This document shows positions 11,894 through 26,575 of a stretch of DNA of 64,000 nt, one piece after another (position 1 is the first letter of the stretch; each line of letters begins with the position of its first letter). Position numbers and translations under genes: made by a program. Under the pieces are notes generated by a model. That model ran no database searches, was not told the DNA's origin, and saw nothing but the letters and a program-made list of their open reading frames with translations. The stretch lies in contig JAIXMF010000012.1 in assembly GCA_025201365.1 (NCBI GenBank), forward strand, positions 62,001 to 126,000. The letters are read 5' to 3'. This stretch comes from Syncephalis plumigaleata. Lineage: Eukaryota; Zoopagomycota; Zoopagomycetes; Zoopagales; Piptocephalidaceae.

Positions 11894-12680
11894 CTACATA
11901 CCTAATCGATGATTACCTCGAATAAACGCATACTGATTGTAAAGGTCGATCGTCAACTGTCGTCCACTGAACCAGCGGCCATGGAGCATCTTCATCGCTT
12001 GTTATGCATCAGACACGTCATCAAACTGCACGAATATATAGGCGGCACCAGCGGTATCGTCGTCTACTTCAATGTGAATACGAGTTACGACATCAAAAGT
12101 GACGACACTCCTCCTCGAGCTCTTCGCTTAGTGCGTCATCCGCTTCACCGGCAGTGACTGCATTAGCAATACACACCACAGTAATTGTCGTGTTGTCGCT
12201 CTTTTGTGCACGATCATGTGGAACACGAGCTGCCTACACCAGTAATGTTATTCAATATATCAGTACATACGTGTTGCCTACCTCTTCACTCTGTGCGAGT
12301 TTCTGCATTACCGCGTAACGTTGACTTTCTTTAATGCTGATGCGTTCTTCATCCAATACGCTATTCAATGGTTCCACCGGTGGTATTGTCATGGATTGTC
12401 CTATCAAAGCATTGGTATAGTATACTTAAATTGCTATGTATGTATGTATGTACGTGTATACTACCTTTGACCATAGTACTCGTAGTAGCAGTATTAGCTA
12501 TCGTAGCGGATGGTGCTTGAATTGGTCCCGATCCCTTTAATGCCTTCATGCCTTCGATCAATATGCCAGGTATCATCGCTGTAATAACATGGAGATTATT
12601 GCCGCCTACTTCAAATCCATTCATTGCTGCTATGGCCACCGTGACTACGTCATTCGATTCCAAATCAATAAATTTAGTGT
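11894..12680 (-). pseudogene. PUF60-like splicing factor, 5'-truncated and broken
   Basis: On the minus strand three exons encode the end of RRM2 (FIDLESNDVV, AIAAMNGFEVGGNNL), the linker (VLDEERISIKESQRYAVMQKL) and the C-terminal UHM-type RRM (FVQFDDVSDA, MKMLHGRWFSGRQLTIDLYN), as in PUF60/Half-pint, a U2 snRNP-associated splicing factor. RRM1 and most of RRM2 are missing, and the GCK-III kinase starts just beyond on the other strand. The UHM is broken by a frame change near 12095 and an in-frame TAA at 12001-12003. Splice sites between the remaining exons are still good, so the decay is recent or moderate. A working copy should exist elsewhere if this fungus needs PUF60. Confidence 0.75.
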
Positions 12681-12981
12681 AGTTTATTAGATGGATTTAT
12701 ATACATGTCTTCTGCTATCTTCTTACCCGTAAGTATTGTGCTGTCTTGTAGTAATATTCAACTAACGTTATTAATAAATACCTGGGTGAGACTGCTAGTA
12801 GGACAGCGTGGAATTAATGCATAAAACGCGAAAGCAATCAATCATAAAGTAAAATAGTGAGTAAGGATATCAAAAGAGCACTGTTATAATTTCCTTGTAC
12901 ACTTTCATTCTTACATTATATCCACACACACTACACACTCACCTCTCCCATCTTATTTATCTTCTTCATCACTCAATCAGT

Positions 12982-16077
<3,096 letters not shown>

Positions 16078-16211
16078 ATAGCAAATCATTTTTGATAATA
16101 ATAATAATAATAGTAATAAACTCATTTATAGATAGATGACTTGTTTATATGTAGATATATATATATGTAGATATATATAGCTAGATATAGCCTATAAACC
16201 ATATAACTTAA

Positions 16212-17704
16212 TTAGATAATAGGCAATAATCCACGGAAATAGGTGACAGTCTCCTCGATGCCTTGTTGTACCGTGAAGCGTGGTTGCCATCCAAGTTGCT
16301 CGGCAGCTAAATGAATATCCGGACGACGCTTCTGAGGATCATCCTCGGTGGGTGGCAATGCCTTAATCTCCACTTGATCATTTACTTGATCACGAATCAT
16401 CTCGGCGAATTCCTTAATCGTGTACTCTTGCGGGTTGCCAAGATTCACTGGATTGGTGTAGTTACCGTTCATGAGAAGAATGAGACCATCCACCAGATCG
16501 TGTACATACTGGAATGAACGTGTTTGTGCACCATCACCATAGATGGTCAATGGTTCACCGCGTAATGCTTGCACGATAAAGTTACTAACGACACGACCAT
16601 CATAGGCATTCATACGTGGACCGAATGTATTGAAGATACGCGCTACACGCACTTCAACACCATCATGTGTGGCGTAGGCGTAAGTAAGCGATTCAGCAAC
16701 GCGTTTTCCTTCATCGTAGCATGATCGTGGACCTATTTGTTTTTATTACAATATTAGATTAGTACTTGTTAGCCATGACGACCATTGTCTACTTGTTCAG
16801 CTAATACTTGCCACTATAATGGAATACATTTGAGGGTAAGTCATATGAACAACACGGTATATATGTATATATACATATAAAGCACTTACATTGGATTGAC
16901 ATTGCCCCAGTAAGTTTCTTTTTGTGGATGTTCTTGTGGATCACCGTACACCTCTACAACATCAATTTAATGTCATGTTCATGCACTGTCTAAGCTAGTA
17001 CAGATGATATTACCTGATGTAGAAGTAAGTAGGAAGCGTGCCTTGTTGCGTTGTGCCAACTTGAGCATATTATCCGTGCCGTACATACTAGTGGCAATGG
17101 TCTTGATGGGATTCTTCTGATAGTGTGGCGGTGATGCAGGACAGGCCAAATGATAGATTTGATCCACTTCAAGTGCTAGTGGATCGATAACATCGTGGTT
17201 GAGCCATTCAAAGTTGGGATGTCCAATCCAATGCTGAATGTTATGACGACTACCCGTGTACAAGTTGTCCATGACAATAACATGATGGCCCATGAGCATG
17301 AGTCTATCAACGAGATGAGATCCCACAAATCCGGCACCTCCCGTCACTAGAATACGGCGTTGTTCGGTGATACGACGCATCACCACCGGTGGATAATCTT
17401 GCGACTTGTAACGATACGTTAACGCCATGTCTTCCGCCTTATCCGGCACATTCTTGTCTATGGGCAACTTCTGCTCCAAATAGAGACGATGTAACACGTC
17501 CAATGGTACGGCTGAGCCTACACTGGCATGACCCACGGATTGAATACGGCCTGCAGTTGTCGCGGCACGTTGACCATTCTGACCGACGACCGTGTCTGAT
17601 CTCGACGGGTCCGACAAGTAAAGTAACGAGCCGAGTATCCAGAGAACAGAGCCAAGTGCAAGTACCATAGTAATAAGTAGTGCTGTTGACCTTACACCAA
17701 GCAT
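16212..17704 (-). CDS. UXS1: UDP-glucuronate decarboxylase (UDP-xylose synthase), Golgi type
   Basis: Converts UDP-glucuronate to UDP-xylose using bound NAD. The start at 17704 ([20 protein letters not shown]) gives a type II membrane anchor, then a short stem and the extended SDR domain: the NAD motif [11 protein letters not shown], the [11 protein letters not shown] catalytic Tyr-x3-Lys, and [12 protein letters not shown]. The C-terminus ends FRGLLPII. Exon 2 ends VNP plus AT at 16890 and exon 3 starts with GT at 16732. Joining them directly breaks the frame before the catalytic motif. A two-base exon at 16812-16813, flanked by AG upstream and GCAAGT downstream, would restore Ile-Gly-Pro exactly. 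Convergent with the GCK-III gene; divergent from ARP5. Confidence 0.85.
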
Positions 17705-18102
17705 AAGCGTTTTGAAAAAGCAATAGTCAGTAATACTAGAGTAATAAACAAGAAGAGGTGGAAAAATGGAGGAAATAGCTTGTACGCCAGATACAGAAGA
17801 GGAAAACGCCAAAAGTCCTGTACCAATGAACTCGACGATAATGGAATAGCTCTATTTTGATTCGTGCAAAAGAATCACGCTACTTGATTGATGATATACG
17901 TGTAGCAGTATTATTACTTGATACTACTGCTACAATGAAATAAATACATATATCTATCTAGTTATATGGTTCATAGTAGTAGAAAGATATGTATATGTGG
18001 TAGAATAAAATAATATTGAATAGCAAGGATATAGATAGGTTATCCTTCCTGTTTCTTTCCTTAATTGATTCGCGTTTCCTTACTCATGTCACAGTGTTAA
18101 AT
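17705..18102. promoter_or_regulatory. Shared spacer of divergent UXS1 and ARP5
   Basis: About 400 AT-rich bases between two divergent start codons, presumably a two-way promoter. I see no clear TATA box or coding signal. Confidence 0.45.
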
Positions 18103-21100
18103 ATGAAAGCAAAGATATTTGACATTAAAGCAGAGACTGACGTACTGCTACAACAACTTCATACGCGTAATGAATACGGTAGCAGTAATAGTACAGGGTC
18201 AAGTCAACCACATGATCAAACAATTGTCATTGATTATGGCAAGTATCCTCGTATTACTTTACTTATCGTTCTACTTACAACTATGTAACTCTATATAGGT
18301 TCTTACGAGTGTAAAGCAGGTTGGTCAGGCGATACTGATCCACAAAGTAAGCGTTTTGTTGTTTGTACAATAGTGATTTAAACGCGTATTTATTTTCTAT
18401 TTGATATGTATACATGAATATAATAGCATGTTTCCCTACGGTTATTGCCAAGTATCGAGATCGTCGATTATCGGCCAAAAACCTTGTTCTAGTAGGTGCC
18501 GATGTGTTGGCTCATCAGCAAACACGATCAATTGCGCGTACACCATTCGATGATGGTATTGTTTGCAATTCAGAGTATATGGTGGGTTCATCCAGTTCAG
18601 TTCAGTTATAGAATAGTTTGCTTACTTGTCACGATATCGGTATAGGAATTGACTCTTGATAATATATTCCTGAAACTTGGCATCAATGATAATCATGTCA
18701 ATCATCCGCTGCTACTTACTGAGCCTATTTGCACACCAAGTGGTAGTCGTAAGAGTAAGTGTAATCCAGTCACGTACATATATATGTCAACTAGTTACTA
18801 ACGAGATGGATATCTAGTCATGTCAGAATTAGCATTTGAATGTTATGGTGCACCATCTGTTTCCTATGGTATAGATGCAATGTTTAGCTATTATCAAAAT
18901 GGACATTCAATGGAAAAGGGCGGTATTATTTGTTCAGTAGGCCATGCAGCAACACATATTCTACCCGTAGTTGATGGTCGTGGCCTGTTTAGCTCGTGTA
19001 AACGGTAAATAGAACTAATATCTAGATAGCGGTAATGATGTAATATTGATCACATTTGACAAGTAGATTATCATTTGGTGGAAGGGAAGCCGAAGACTTT
19101 ATGCTGAAATTGATGCAAACAAAATACTCTACATTCCCCAGTAGAATGTCATCATTTCAAGCTAGGGTACGCATCATATCATACTATACTCGGTAATAAT
19201 AGGCTCATCATTTGTATATACATATAGGCATTACTATACAATCATACGTATTTTAGTGATGATTTCCAGGAGGAAGAGCGTAAATATGCGGATGAAAAGA
19301 TGTTCTACGAGTTGAACCATACAATTCAATTCCCGTATACTGTTGCAAAAGTAAGTGTCGATGATGATGAATGATAATAGTAAGCAATAACATATATATC
19401 AATATATATATATGTATGTATGTGGTATAGGCAGCCGAGGAAAAGAGCGAAGAAGAATTGGCGGCAGCGAGCGAGCGAAGACGTGCACATTTACTACGAC
19501 TACAAGAATTGGCAGCTAAATCACGACAAGAAAAGGTAATGTAATAATGACGTGCACTAGTTATTGATAAACTAATTAATAAATACAACTTAGAATGAAG
19601 CACGAGAACTTGAATTGCAACGTCTTAAGAATGTTCGTGAAACATGTTATGGACTGGAAGAGGATGAATTGGAGGTAGGATAATGAGTAATGAGAGGAAT
19701 CATTCTATAGACAAGTATAATGATGACGATTAGGCATTACTAGAGGAGAATCAGTTTGAGTCATTGGATGCTTTAGATACAGAGATTAACAAATTGGATC
19801 AAGCAGCAAAACGATTATTACAACGAAAGAACGAAGGAGGCATTACAGAGGTAAGTAGATGCAATATGAATACAAACATATGAAGATGATATATACATAT
19901 ATGCATATATGTGATAATAGGTGGTTGCACCACCACCAGAATTCCCACTACTCGATATACCTACCGATCAATTGACGGAGGAAGAAAAGAAGGAACAAAA
20001 GAAACAACGATTAATGAAAGCAAATTATGATGCACGCGAGCGACAAAGAAAACAAAAGGAAGAAGAGGCGCAACGCAAGGTAAATAGATGTGCTATTAGT
20101 GATATCAATTCATTATACTTACACAATGGATATATATATATATATATATAGGCGGAACGTTTACGTCATGAGGAGAAACAGCGTGAAGCAAATCCTGAAG
20201 CATGGTTAGAAAGTATACGTACACGATGGCAGGTATGGATTGATGCTATTCGTACTAACGAAGTAACTGACCTACTTACACTGTAACGATAATGCGATAG
20301 TCACTATGGGATAAAGCGGAAGAGCAACGTAAGGAGAAGGAACAGCTAGGTGATCGACGTAGTCAGGCATCACGTAAGCGTATGCAAGTGATCGCTGAAC
20401 TAGCAAGCGAGAACACGAAACGAACACGTCGTAAAACACGAGGTATTACATGATGGAATAGAATGATGTAAACATACAACTCACCGAATGACGCAATGAT
20501 TAGATGATTTTGGCATGAACGATGAGGATTGGAATGTTTATCATGACATTGTAAGTAACTAACTAACTAACTAACTAACTAACTGAATGGATAATGGGAT
20601 TGCTCTTGCTTTATTAAACATTGAATTAAATAGAGTAAAGAAGATGAACCTGAAGATGAGGAGGATCAAGAAGAATTGGAATTGCTGGAATCCTATTTAA
20701 TGGAGTACGATTCAAACTTTCTAGAATTAAAAAAGAATCATCAAACATGGAGTGATAAATCGCCCTTACTACGTCGATTCTTCTGGGCAGATGCACAGGA
20801 TGGTAGTGCGGAACATGCTCACCAACTTCAATTGAACGTAGAGCGTATTCGTGTACCCGAAGTACTATTCCAGCCAAGTATTATGGGCATTGATCAAGCG
20901 GGTATCGGTGAGTTGTTAGACAACTTTTTCAGAGCACATCCACATTTATCGGGATTATTCGAGGTAGGTTAACGGGCGTGAAGAACAATAACAATGACGA
21001 TACTGAATAGCTAATGATGAATGTAGACGGTATTTCTAACCGGTGGTATGGCACAATTACCCAATCTTACGCATCGTTTGGAGAAAACGTTGACCTGCTT

Positions 21101-21296
21101 ACTACCCGTGAATACACAGCATAAGGTACATTTAGCGAGTGATACACAACTAGATGCATGGCGTGGTGCAGCTCGCTGGGCACACTCTGATATTACGGCA
21201 TTCAAACGGGCGAGTATTACGCGGGCACAATACGATGAATGCGGCAGTGATTATCTGGCTACCTCGCCATTTAGTAATCCTTACTTTTCATCTTAG
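18103..21296 (+). CDS. ARP5: Actin-related protein Arp5, INO80 complex
   Basis: Arp5 is a nuclear subunit of the INO80 chromatin remodeller, working with Ies6 to couple ATP hydrolysis to nucleosome sliding. About sixteen short exons read MKAKIFDIKAETDVL, then the actin fold with the phosphate-1 loop IDYGSYECKAGW. The core is split by the long charged insertion typical of Arp5 (EEKSEEELAAASERRRAHLL, then EREKQKEEEA-like helices). It closes with the second half of the actin fold (FLTGGMAQLPNL, then AWRGAARWA) and ends SNPYFSS. Length and insert position match the family. Introns include TA and AACT repeats. Confidence 0.88.
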
Positions 21297-21469
21297 ATTT
21301 TTCTATTGTTGTTGTTGTCGTTTATTTGATTAAAATATCACGTTAATGTAATCCACACAGTAGACTGTATTCTATCGTAAATGGTTAACACTTTATTATC
21401 TAGCAATATAACTCTTTCGATTAATTTGAAATTATATTTCGTTATGTTTGTGCATTGTTCAATGGCTGT

Positions 21470-22543
21470 TTACCATCTGTTATGTGCAACGGTATCAGTG
21501 GTAAAGTATTCCATTTGCAAGCATTGGGCTACGGTACAACGCTCCGATGGGTTTTGCATAAGCATCTTTGCCAATAGAATACGTAGCTTGTTGTCTTCAA
21601 TGTCTTCAAGGATCACCTCGCCCGTTTGAGCGTGAACAGAGACGTATTTGCCAGTGAGCGAATAGTAGAAGGCGGCACCAAGTGTCCATATATCCGCGGC
21701 CTTCAAACTAATACGTTCTAGCTTGCGGGTAGTTCTCGTCTCCGGTGCGGCAAATGGTGTTCTCTCTACAAATTTGTCGGAATACTTGCTTATAACATTT
21801 AAGCTGGCAAGACGAGTCCAGGCAAAGTTGACAATCTTAGCGTCGTACATACCGCGTGTCTCCTTACCTGGCACAGCGAGAATGTTCTTGGGCTTCAGAT
21901 TACCATGAACATAGCCGCTATTATGCAAAAGCGCAATACCGTTAAGTGTCTGGGAGAAGAGATGCTTCACTTGCGCGTTGTAACGACCTTGCCGACTGGG
22001 TATGTTGATGCTCCTTAGGTAAACACCAAGTTCCTGCGCACCTTCGAGGTATTCCATTGCCATACCCGGACCGACCTTCGTATTGACAGGCATGTATGTT
22101 TTCGGGAATACAGTACCGCCCGGTTTCTTATGCAACTTCTTTACGATGCCATTCATTTGAATGACTTCATTTGGACCCAATGGCACTTTGACCGCAAAGA
22201 CTTGATTATTCTTATCCGTGATGGTGTACATTTTACTGCATCGCTCGCGTACCGTTTCGACCTGATTGGTGGCGTCTGCTTGGTTGGAACTAATGCTGCT
22301 ACCACTGCTTTGACCTGCGGTATTCTGGATGCGCATGCATTGCTGGATCTCTTGAACTTCACGAGGTGTCAAAATGTCTCGTGCTTGATCACGAAGTCCC
22401 GAAAGACTGGCGGAACTACCGCTTCCTCCATTGCTGGAGAACCATGAAGTTAGGGCAGCATCCACCTTTTGACCGGTAAATGATGATACGGTGGTCAGTG
22501 CTAGAATGGCCAATACGCCGTAGGTAACTCGTGAATAATGCAT
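21470..22543 (-). CDS. Predicted secreted pseudokinase, single exon
   Basis: A 357-residue protein without introns, unusual in this window. The N-terminus MHYSRVTYGVLAILALTTVS is a signal peptide, followed by a Ser/Gly-rich and helical pro-region and a protein-kinase fold from about residue 105. The beta-3 lysine is present (FAVKV, K119) and so are APE (266-268) and the alpha-F Asp (ADIW). The catalytic HRD is HGN (N215 for Asp) and DFG is NFA (N239 for Asp). Both metal- or base-providing aspartates are thus Asn, so phosphotransfer is unlikely. The lobe after APE is otherwise well kept. It probably acts by binding, outside the cell or in the secretory path. It is the left edge of the accessory island. 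An active but unusual kinase cannot be excluded. Confidence 0.75.
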   Translation of the reverse strand: MHYSRVTYGVLAILALTTVSSFTGQKVDAALTSWFSSNGGSGSSASLSGLRDQARDILTPREVQEIQQCMRIQNTAGQSSGSSISSNQADATNQVETVRERCSKMYTITDKNNQVFAVKVPLGPNEVIQMNGIVKKLHKKPGGTVFPKTYMPVNTKVGPGMAMEYLEGAQELGVYLRSINIPSRQGRYNAQVKHLFSQTLNGIALLHNSGYVHGNLKPKNILAVPGKETRGMYDAKIVNFAWTRLASLNVISKYSDKFVERTPFAAPETRTTRKLERISLKAADIWTLGAAFYYSLTGKYVSVHAQTGEVILEDIEDNKLRILLAKMLMQNPSERCTVAQCLQMEYFTTDTVAHNRW

Positions 22544-23434
22544 CGGTATTGTAAGTGTAAGTCGTTATAGTTAAAGAGAAATAGTTTATGTAATATGACG
22601 AGTTGTATCAGTAGAAAGTGAGCGAGCGAAGAATAGGTCGATATCCGATAGAGTTTTTCCTCCGGCAGATCCTATACTTTTTATATCGTACGATAGCGAA
22701 AATTGGTTTGTTAAAATTACCGACAATGTCCATTATAGCATTGCTTTATTTATATGGTTGGTCATGTTGTGCCTTCCAAATTAGTAAGAGCAATCTATGT
22801 TTGGTATAACGTGTTCTAGTACAATTTAGAAATGACGCTTTTATCGTACACGTGAAATACGAACATTTAAAAATCTAATTGCCAATTTACTACAAACTCC
22901 GTAATTGATAGAATTGCTAGAATGGATGGATGATAGGAAAATAGAGAGAAAAGGAAAAACGAGTAATCGTGAATAGTTGATGTCATACAAGGCTATATCT
23001 CCTGATTAACGCTATTAGCTTTTTATTTTATGGATAAATAATAGCTATGATAATAACACATGTATTTAGATGTGTGGAAGCGATAACCCTCAACTGTTGA
23101 AGCAATGACAACTACTTAATAATAATAATAGCAATGCGATAATGATGTTGACAATTGTGCAAATTTATCTATAAATAAGAACAATAGTTAATGACTAGCT
23201 GTGTTAATCGATTAGAAAAAACCTGTATTTTTTATAATTAAGAATCCTAGGAAATATATGTGAATCAACGCGTAAAGCTTAAGATAGTAGCTTATCTATT
23301 CAAATAGGTCAATATTGTTACTGGAATAATGATCGACTAAGCAAGACATGTTTGCTTACAATGATGGGGTATTTATTATAATGTATCAATAGTTTAGTAA
23401 TCGTTATAGTGAATGATGGCAGCTTGTCGTCTAA
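22544..23434. other. AT-rich spacer in the accessory island
   Basis: No gene seen. The last 70 bases or so, before the next gene's stop, are nearly the same as 32240-32302 and belong to the duplicated block. Confidence 0.5.
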
Positions 23435-24771
23435 TTAACTATTTTTTGTAACTGGCGTCGCTATTACGTTATAGTCATTCTCGTGCTCGAGCAGTACATT
23501 GAACAGCATGAAAGGCACTTCAACCTTGTTCATCGCTTTTCTTAACTCCTTCAAACTTTCCCGTTGTGCATTGTATAGCTCCACTTGATTAGTCAAGGTA
23601 GGGTCGGTGACTTTGAATTCAGTGTTCAGTATTTTACCGTAAGAAGTAAAAAAAGTGTCGATGAATGCAGCAGTTTGCTCAATATCGGTATAGAAACTAT
23701 CATAGATTACCGCTAGCTCGTCATTATTATGGTAGATTTGTGATCTGGCCATACTCTTAGCAAACTCTTTGAAGATAACTGTACGATCAAAGTGAAGTAG
23801 TTTGATACCATATACATTATTCTTATTATCAGTAGAGACCATAATATCTATTGCAATATCGATTAGGCCTGTTCATACATAATAAAGGCAGTGACTTACG
23901 CTCTCTTGCAACGCTATTATAGGCAATGCCTACTTGATTAAGGAATGCAACAGCTAAATAGTATCGTTATGATTAGTACTACTACTCAAATCATAACTAT
24001 TGCTAATATACATACCTTCCATTACTCGAGCAACAATGTTTGGTATATGTTTAACCAAGTTAAATGCGGTTGTTCGCTTAAAAAATCCCTTCAAGGTAAT
24101 ATATTCTTGAGGACGTTCGAATACGAAACATCCTATTTCTTTATTTGCTGACTGAACGTTATCCATACGTTTCAGTAGAATATTGTTGAATTCCCTCTTG
24201 TATTTAGGATTTGTTGTTTTCTCGATATGCTAAATAGTAATGTAAGCTAATGTCATTAGACGGTATAGTTGCAGCTGCTTACATCATAGAATGCCTTCAC
24301 TCTTTCGTATCTTCTATTATTTCTGTAGCATGTGACAAGGAATTTTTGTTCATTCCATTTTGCTTTCACATCATAATGGGCATGATCATACGTATGGGGC
24401 CATTTTATCGGTCTAAATTTATACTTTCCGAAAAAATTTGCATATAAATCCTTAGTGTGTTGATTTACTGTTGCGTGTATAATCATCTTCTCTGGTGGAC
24501 GGAATTCTGACAGATCTAATAATTGTCCCTGTCTGTTACCTGGATGTGTCAGAAATATCGGTGTAATTACACTATTCCGGTTATTGTTTCCAGATTGCAT
24601 ATTAGTATTGGGTTGTTGATTCCATTGTTGTCCTGCCATTTGTATCTGATTCGGATTGTTATTGGTGAATGATGATGGTGCACTCTGCATATCCATGCCA
24701 TTTGTGTGATGAGATAGCATCATGCACACACACAGTGTGATTGCAGATAAGGAAGTCGTGTTGTATTTCAT
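23435..24771 (-). CDS. Secreted kinase-fold-like protein, copy A
   Basis: Four exons (24771-24283, 24229-24016, 23953-23900, 23847-23435) encode about 389 residues. The ATG at 24771 gives a signal peptide (MKYNTTSLSAITLCVCMMLS), then an Asn/Gln-rich stretch. The rest resembles a very divergent protein kinase: FLVTCY as a beta-3 strand, CFVFERPQEYITL as hinge, then HIPNIVARV and VGIAYNSVAREHIMV in the catalytic-loop place, and GIKLLHFDR where DFG would be. The HRD aspartate is absent. I infer a pseudokinase from this pattern; the match is weak and structural. A near twin lies at 32303-33611. Both ends of the protein are almost identical between copies while the middle differs strongly. Confidence 0.65.
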
Positions 24772-26185
24772 GGTTATCTCGGTCGAGTAACTTCGTGATA
24801 TGTCGTCAATAAACTCGATTCTTGTAGCCACACTTGTGCTGATCTATATCTACGACTAGTGCAGTGTATTGCGTATACTAAACGGAATGGCTTTAACGTG
24901 TAGTTCTATGAACAGACTTGACGACGGTAAAAAGAAAAAGAAGAAAGTGTACACTGCTATCGATAGGCAAGTGTTGACATTTTTTGACGCTCATAGGTAC
25001 AACAGTGCGGTTTAATTCTATTTCAATGACACGTGCAGTCCATACAAACACTCATATGTCGTGTACCATATCTGAACTGAATCATGATAATGGATAGCTG
25101 TTTTTGGATGTTGTATTCAAAATTGCCAGCATGCTACCTGTTATGATTGTTCTGTTGACCTTTCTGTAAACCGTTTACATACACCAGATAGAATAGAGAG
25201 GAAAGGGGGTGGCACATAGTGATAATAGTCTTACTAGTGCGAAGCTGAGAGAATATAAGCGACATTTATTACTATACGAACTTGCAATGAAAGAAGTTAC
25301 TACTAATCCCGGTGTTAAAGCAATATGTCACAATTGGAGGAACAAAAGCACTGCCTAGTAGTTAACACGAGTACCGCGTACTTGCATATATTTATAATCA
25401 CGAGTAAGTAATGCAAAGCAGCGAGTGGAGACGTTGTATGCTGGCAAGCAAGTGTGGTGCCTAATACATAGCGCGAGTGTTACGTATGCGTACGTGTCCC
25501 CACATACTACAAGCAATGATCAGCAAGTCAACGCGAATAAAGTGGTACAACGTGGCGAGCAAACGCAGTGAATAAAGGACACGACATGAAATAATAGAAA
25601 TACACGAGTGAGGGCAAGGGAGTGTCGCAAGCAAGTAGACAAGGAGGCGAGAAAGAGAGAACTGAATAGAGGATAGACCAGTATGGAAGACTCAGTGTGA
25701 TATATGCTACGTTGATCGACAACGAATAAAGAACCAACTACTACACAGCGTGAAGAGCAAAGTGTGCTTATGACAGAGTATACAGATTGGAGTGTGGCTA
25801 CCGACGAGTAGTGATACAAAATACGAGTACGCGACATACAATCAACATAATCGACAAGTAGTCATTGGCAAAGCGGCAGACTAGACGGGAATAAGACGAC
25901 CGACCGAGAACAACACAAAGACAAGTAGCATACGCTTGCAGCTAAGCGCAGCCTGTATATGACAGTAGACGAAGGTGGAGTAAGAGAAAAAGCATGAGTT
26001 GTAGTGGTGTATGTGTGGTCAGGGGACGAATAAAAGAATACAAAGCAATAGACGAGTGAGTGCGTTAACGAGCATTGCTATCGTCTATCAGTGTTACGGT
26101 AATAGCTATGCTGTTAACAAAGGAACGAAGGGGAGATGTGATAGTAAGGAAAGGAAATGGAATAAAGGATATGAGTGAATATATT
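24772..26185. other. Spacer with duplicated upstream block and purine-rich tract
   Basis: 24772-25160 matches 33612-34000 and is the 5' flank of the duplicated gene. Within it, a Lys-rich short frame near 24930-25015 resembles the frame at 33758-33946. Bases 25204-25358 hold a 51-codon coding-like scrap (LREYKRHLLLYELAMKEV) that I cannot place. From about 25400 to 26150 the plus strand is rich in A and G with scattered GCGAGT and GCAAGT words. It is the strand mirror of the 7.2-8.1 kb tract and shows no gene. Confidence 0.5.
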
Positions 26186-26186
26186 G

Positions 26187-26285
26187 ATAGATTTAGATTT
26201 ACTTGATGGAAAGCAGTGCGCCCCCGTTTGACTGTAGCTTATGCAAGTGCATTCAAATACTTGCATAACAGTCTGATGAAAAGTG
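26187..26285 (+). pseudogene. Decayed coiled-coil gene tail, left of the Copia insertion
   Basis: These bases match the 3' coding part of the intact gene at 31134-32124 (YIDRFRFT..WKAVRPRL against SIDRYRLVRWKTVRNRF). They contain a TGA where the intact copy has an Arg codon. The coiled-coil part upstream is missing. The sequence runs straight into the Copia element and resumes at 30890, so the element landed in this remnant. Confidence 0.6.
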
Positions 26286-26557
26286 TGTAGAAATGAATGC
26301 TCAGTTAGCGTACGCAATAAGATAAATAAGACACTAGTATGTAGGAGGAGTATATGTTAGAAGCATTGATTGTTTTATTATAATAAAATATGCTAGCTTA
26401 TATAGACGAATATTATTGAATGATATTAGTAATGATATCGGGCGATATCGTAATTAATGAGAGTATTTGTTAATGAATATAAATCTCCGATATTCGAGTT
26501 ATGTGAATAGAATGTTCCTATAGATGATGATTAGTAAAGCTCATGATACTTACAACA
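26286..26557 (-). repeat. 3' LTR of the Copia element
   Basis: A 272-bp direct repeat, identical to 30618-30889 as far as I can read. In element orientation this is the downstream LTR. Confidence 0.93.
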
Positions 26558-26575
26558 CTCTCCCTCAAAGCGAAA

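Noticed and set aside
21001-22600. A two-way link between ARP5 and the secreted pseudokinase
   Set aside because: They are convergent neighbours only; no shared motif or function is visible.
25520-25837. Minus-strand hydrophobic open frame of 105 codons
   Set aside because: It is the same composition effect on the complementary strand of an A+G-rich tract; no start context or homology.
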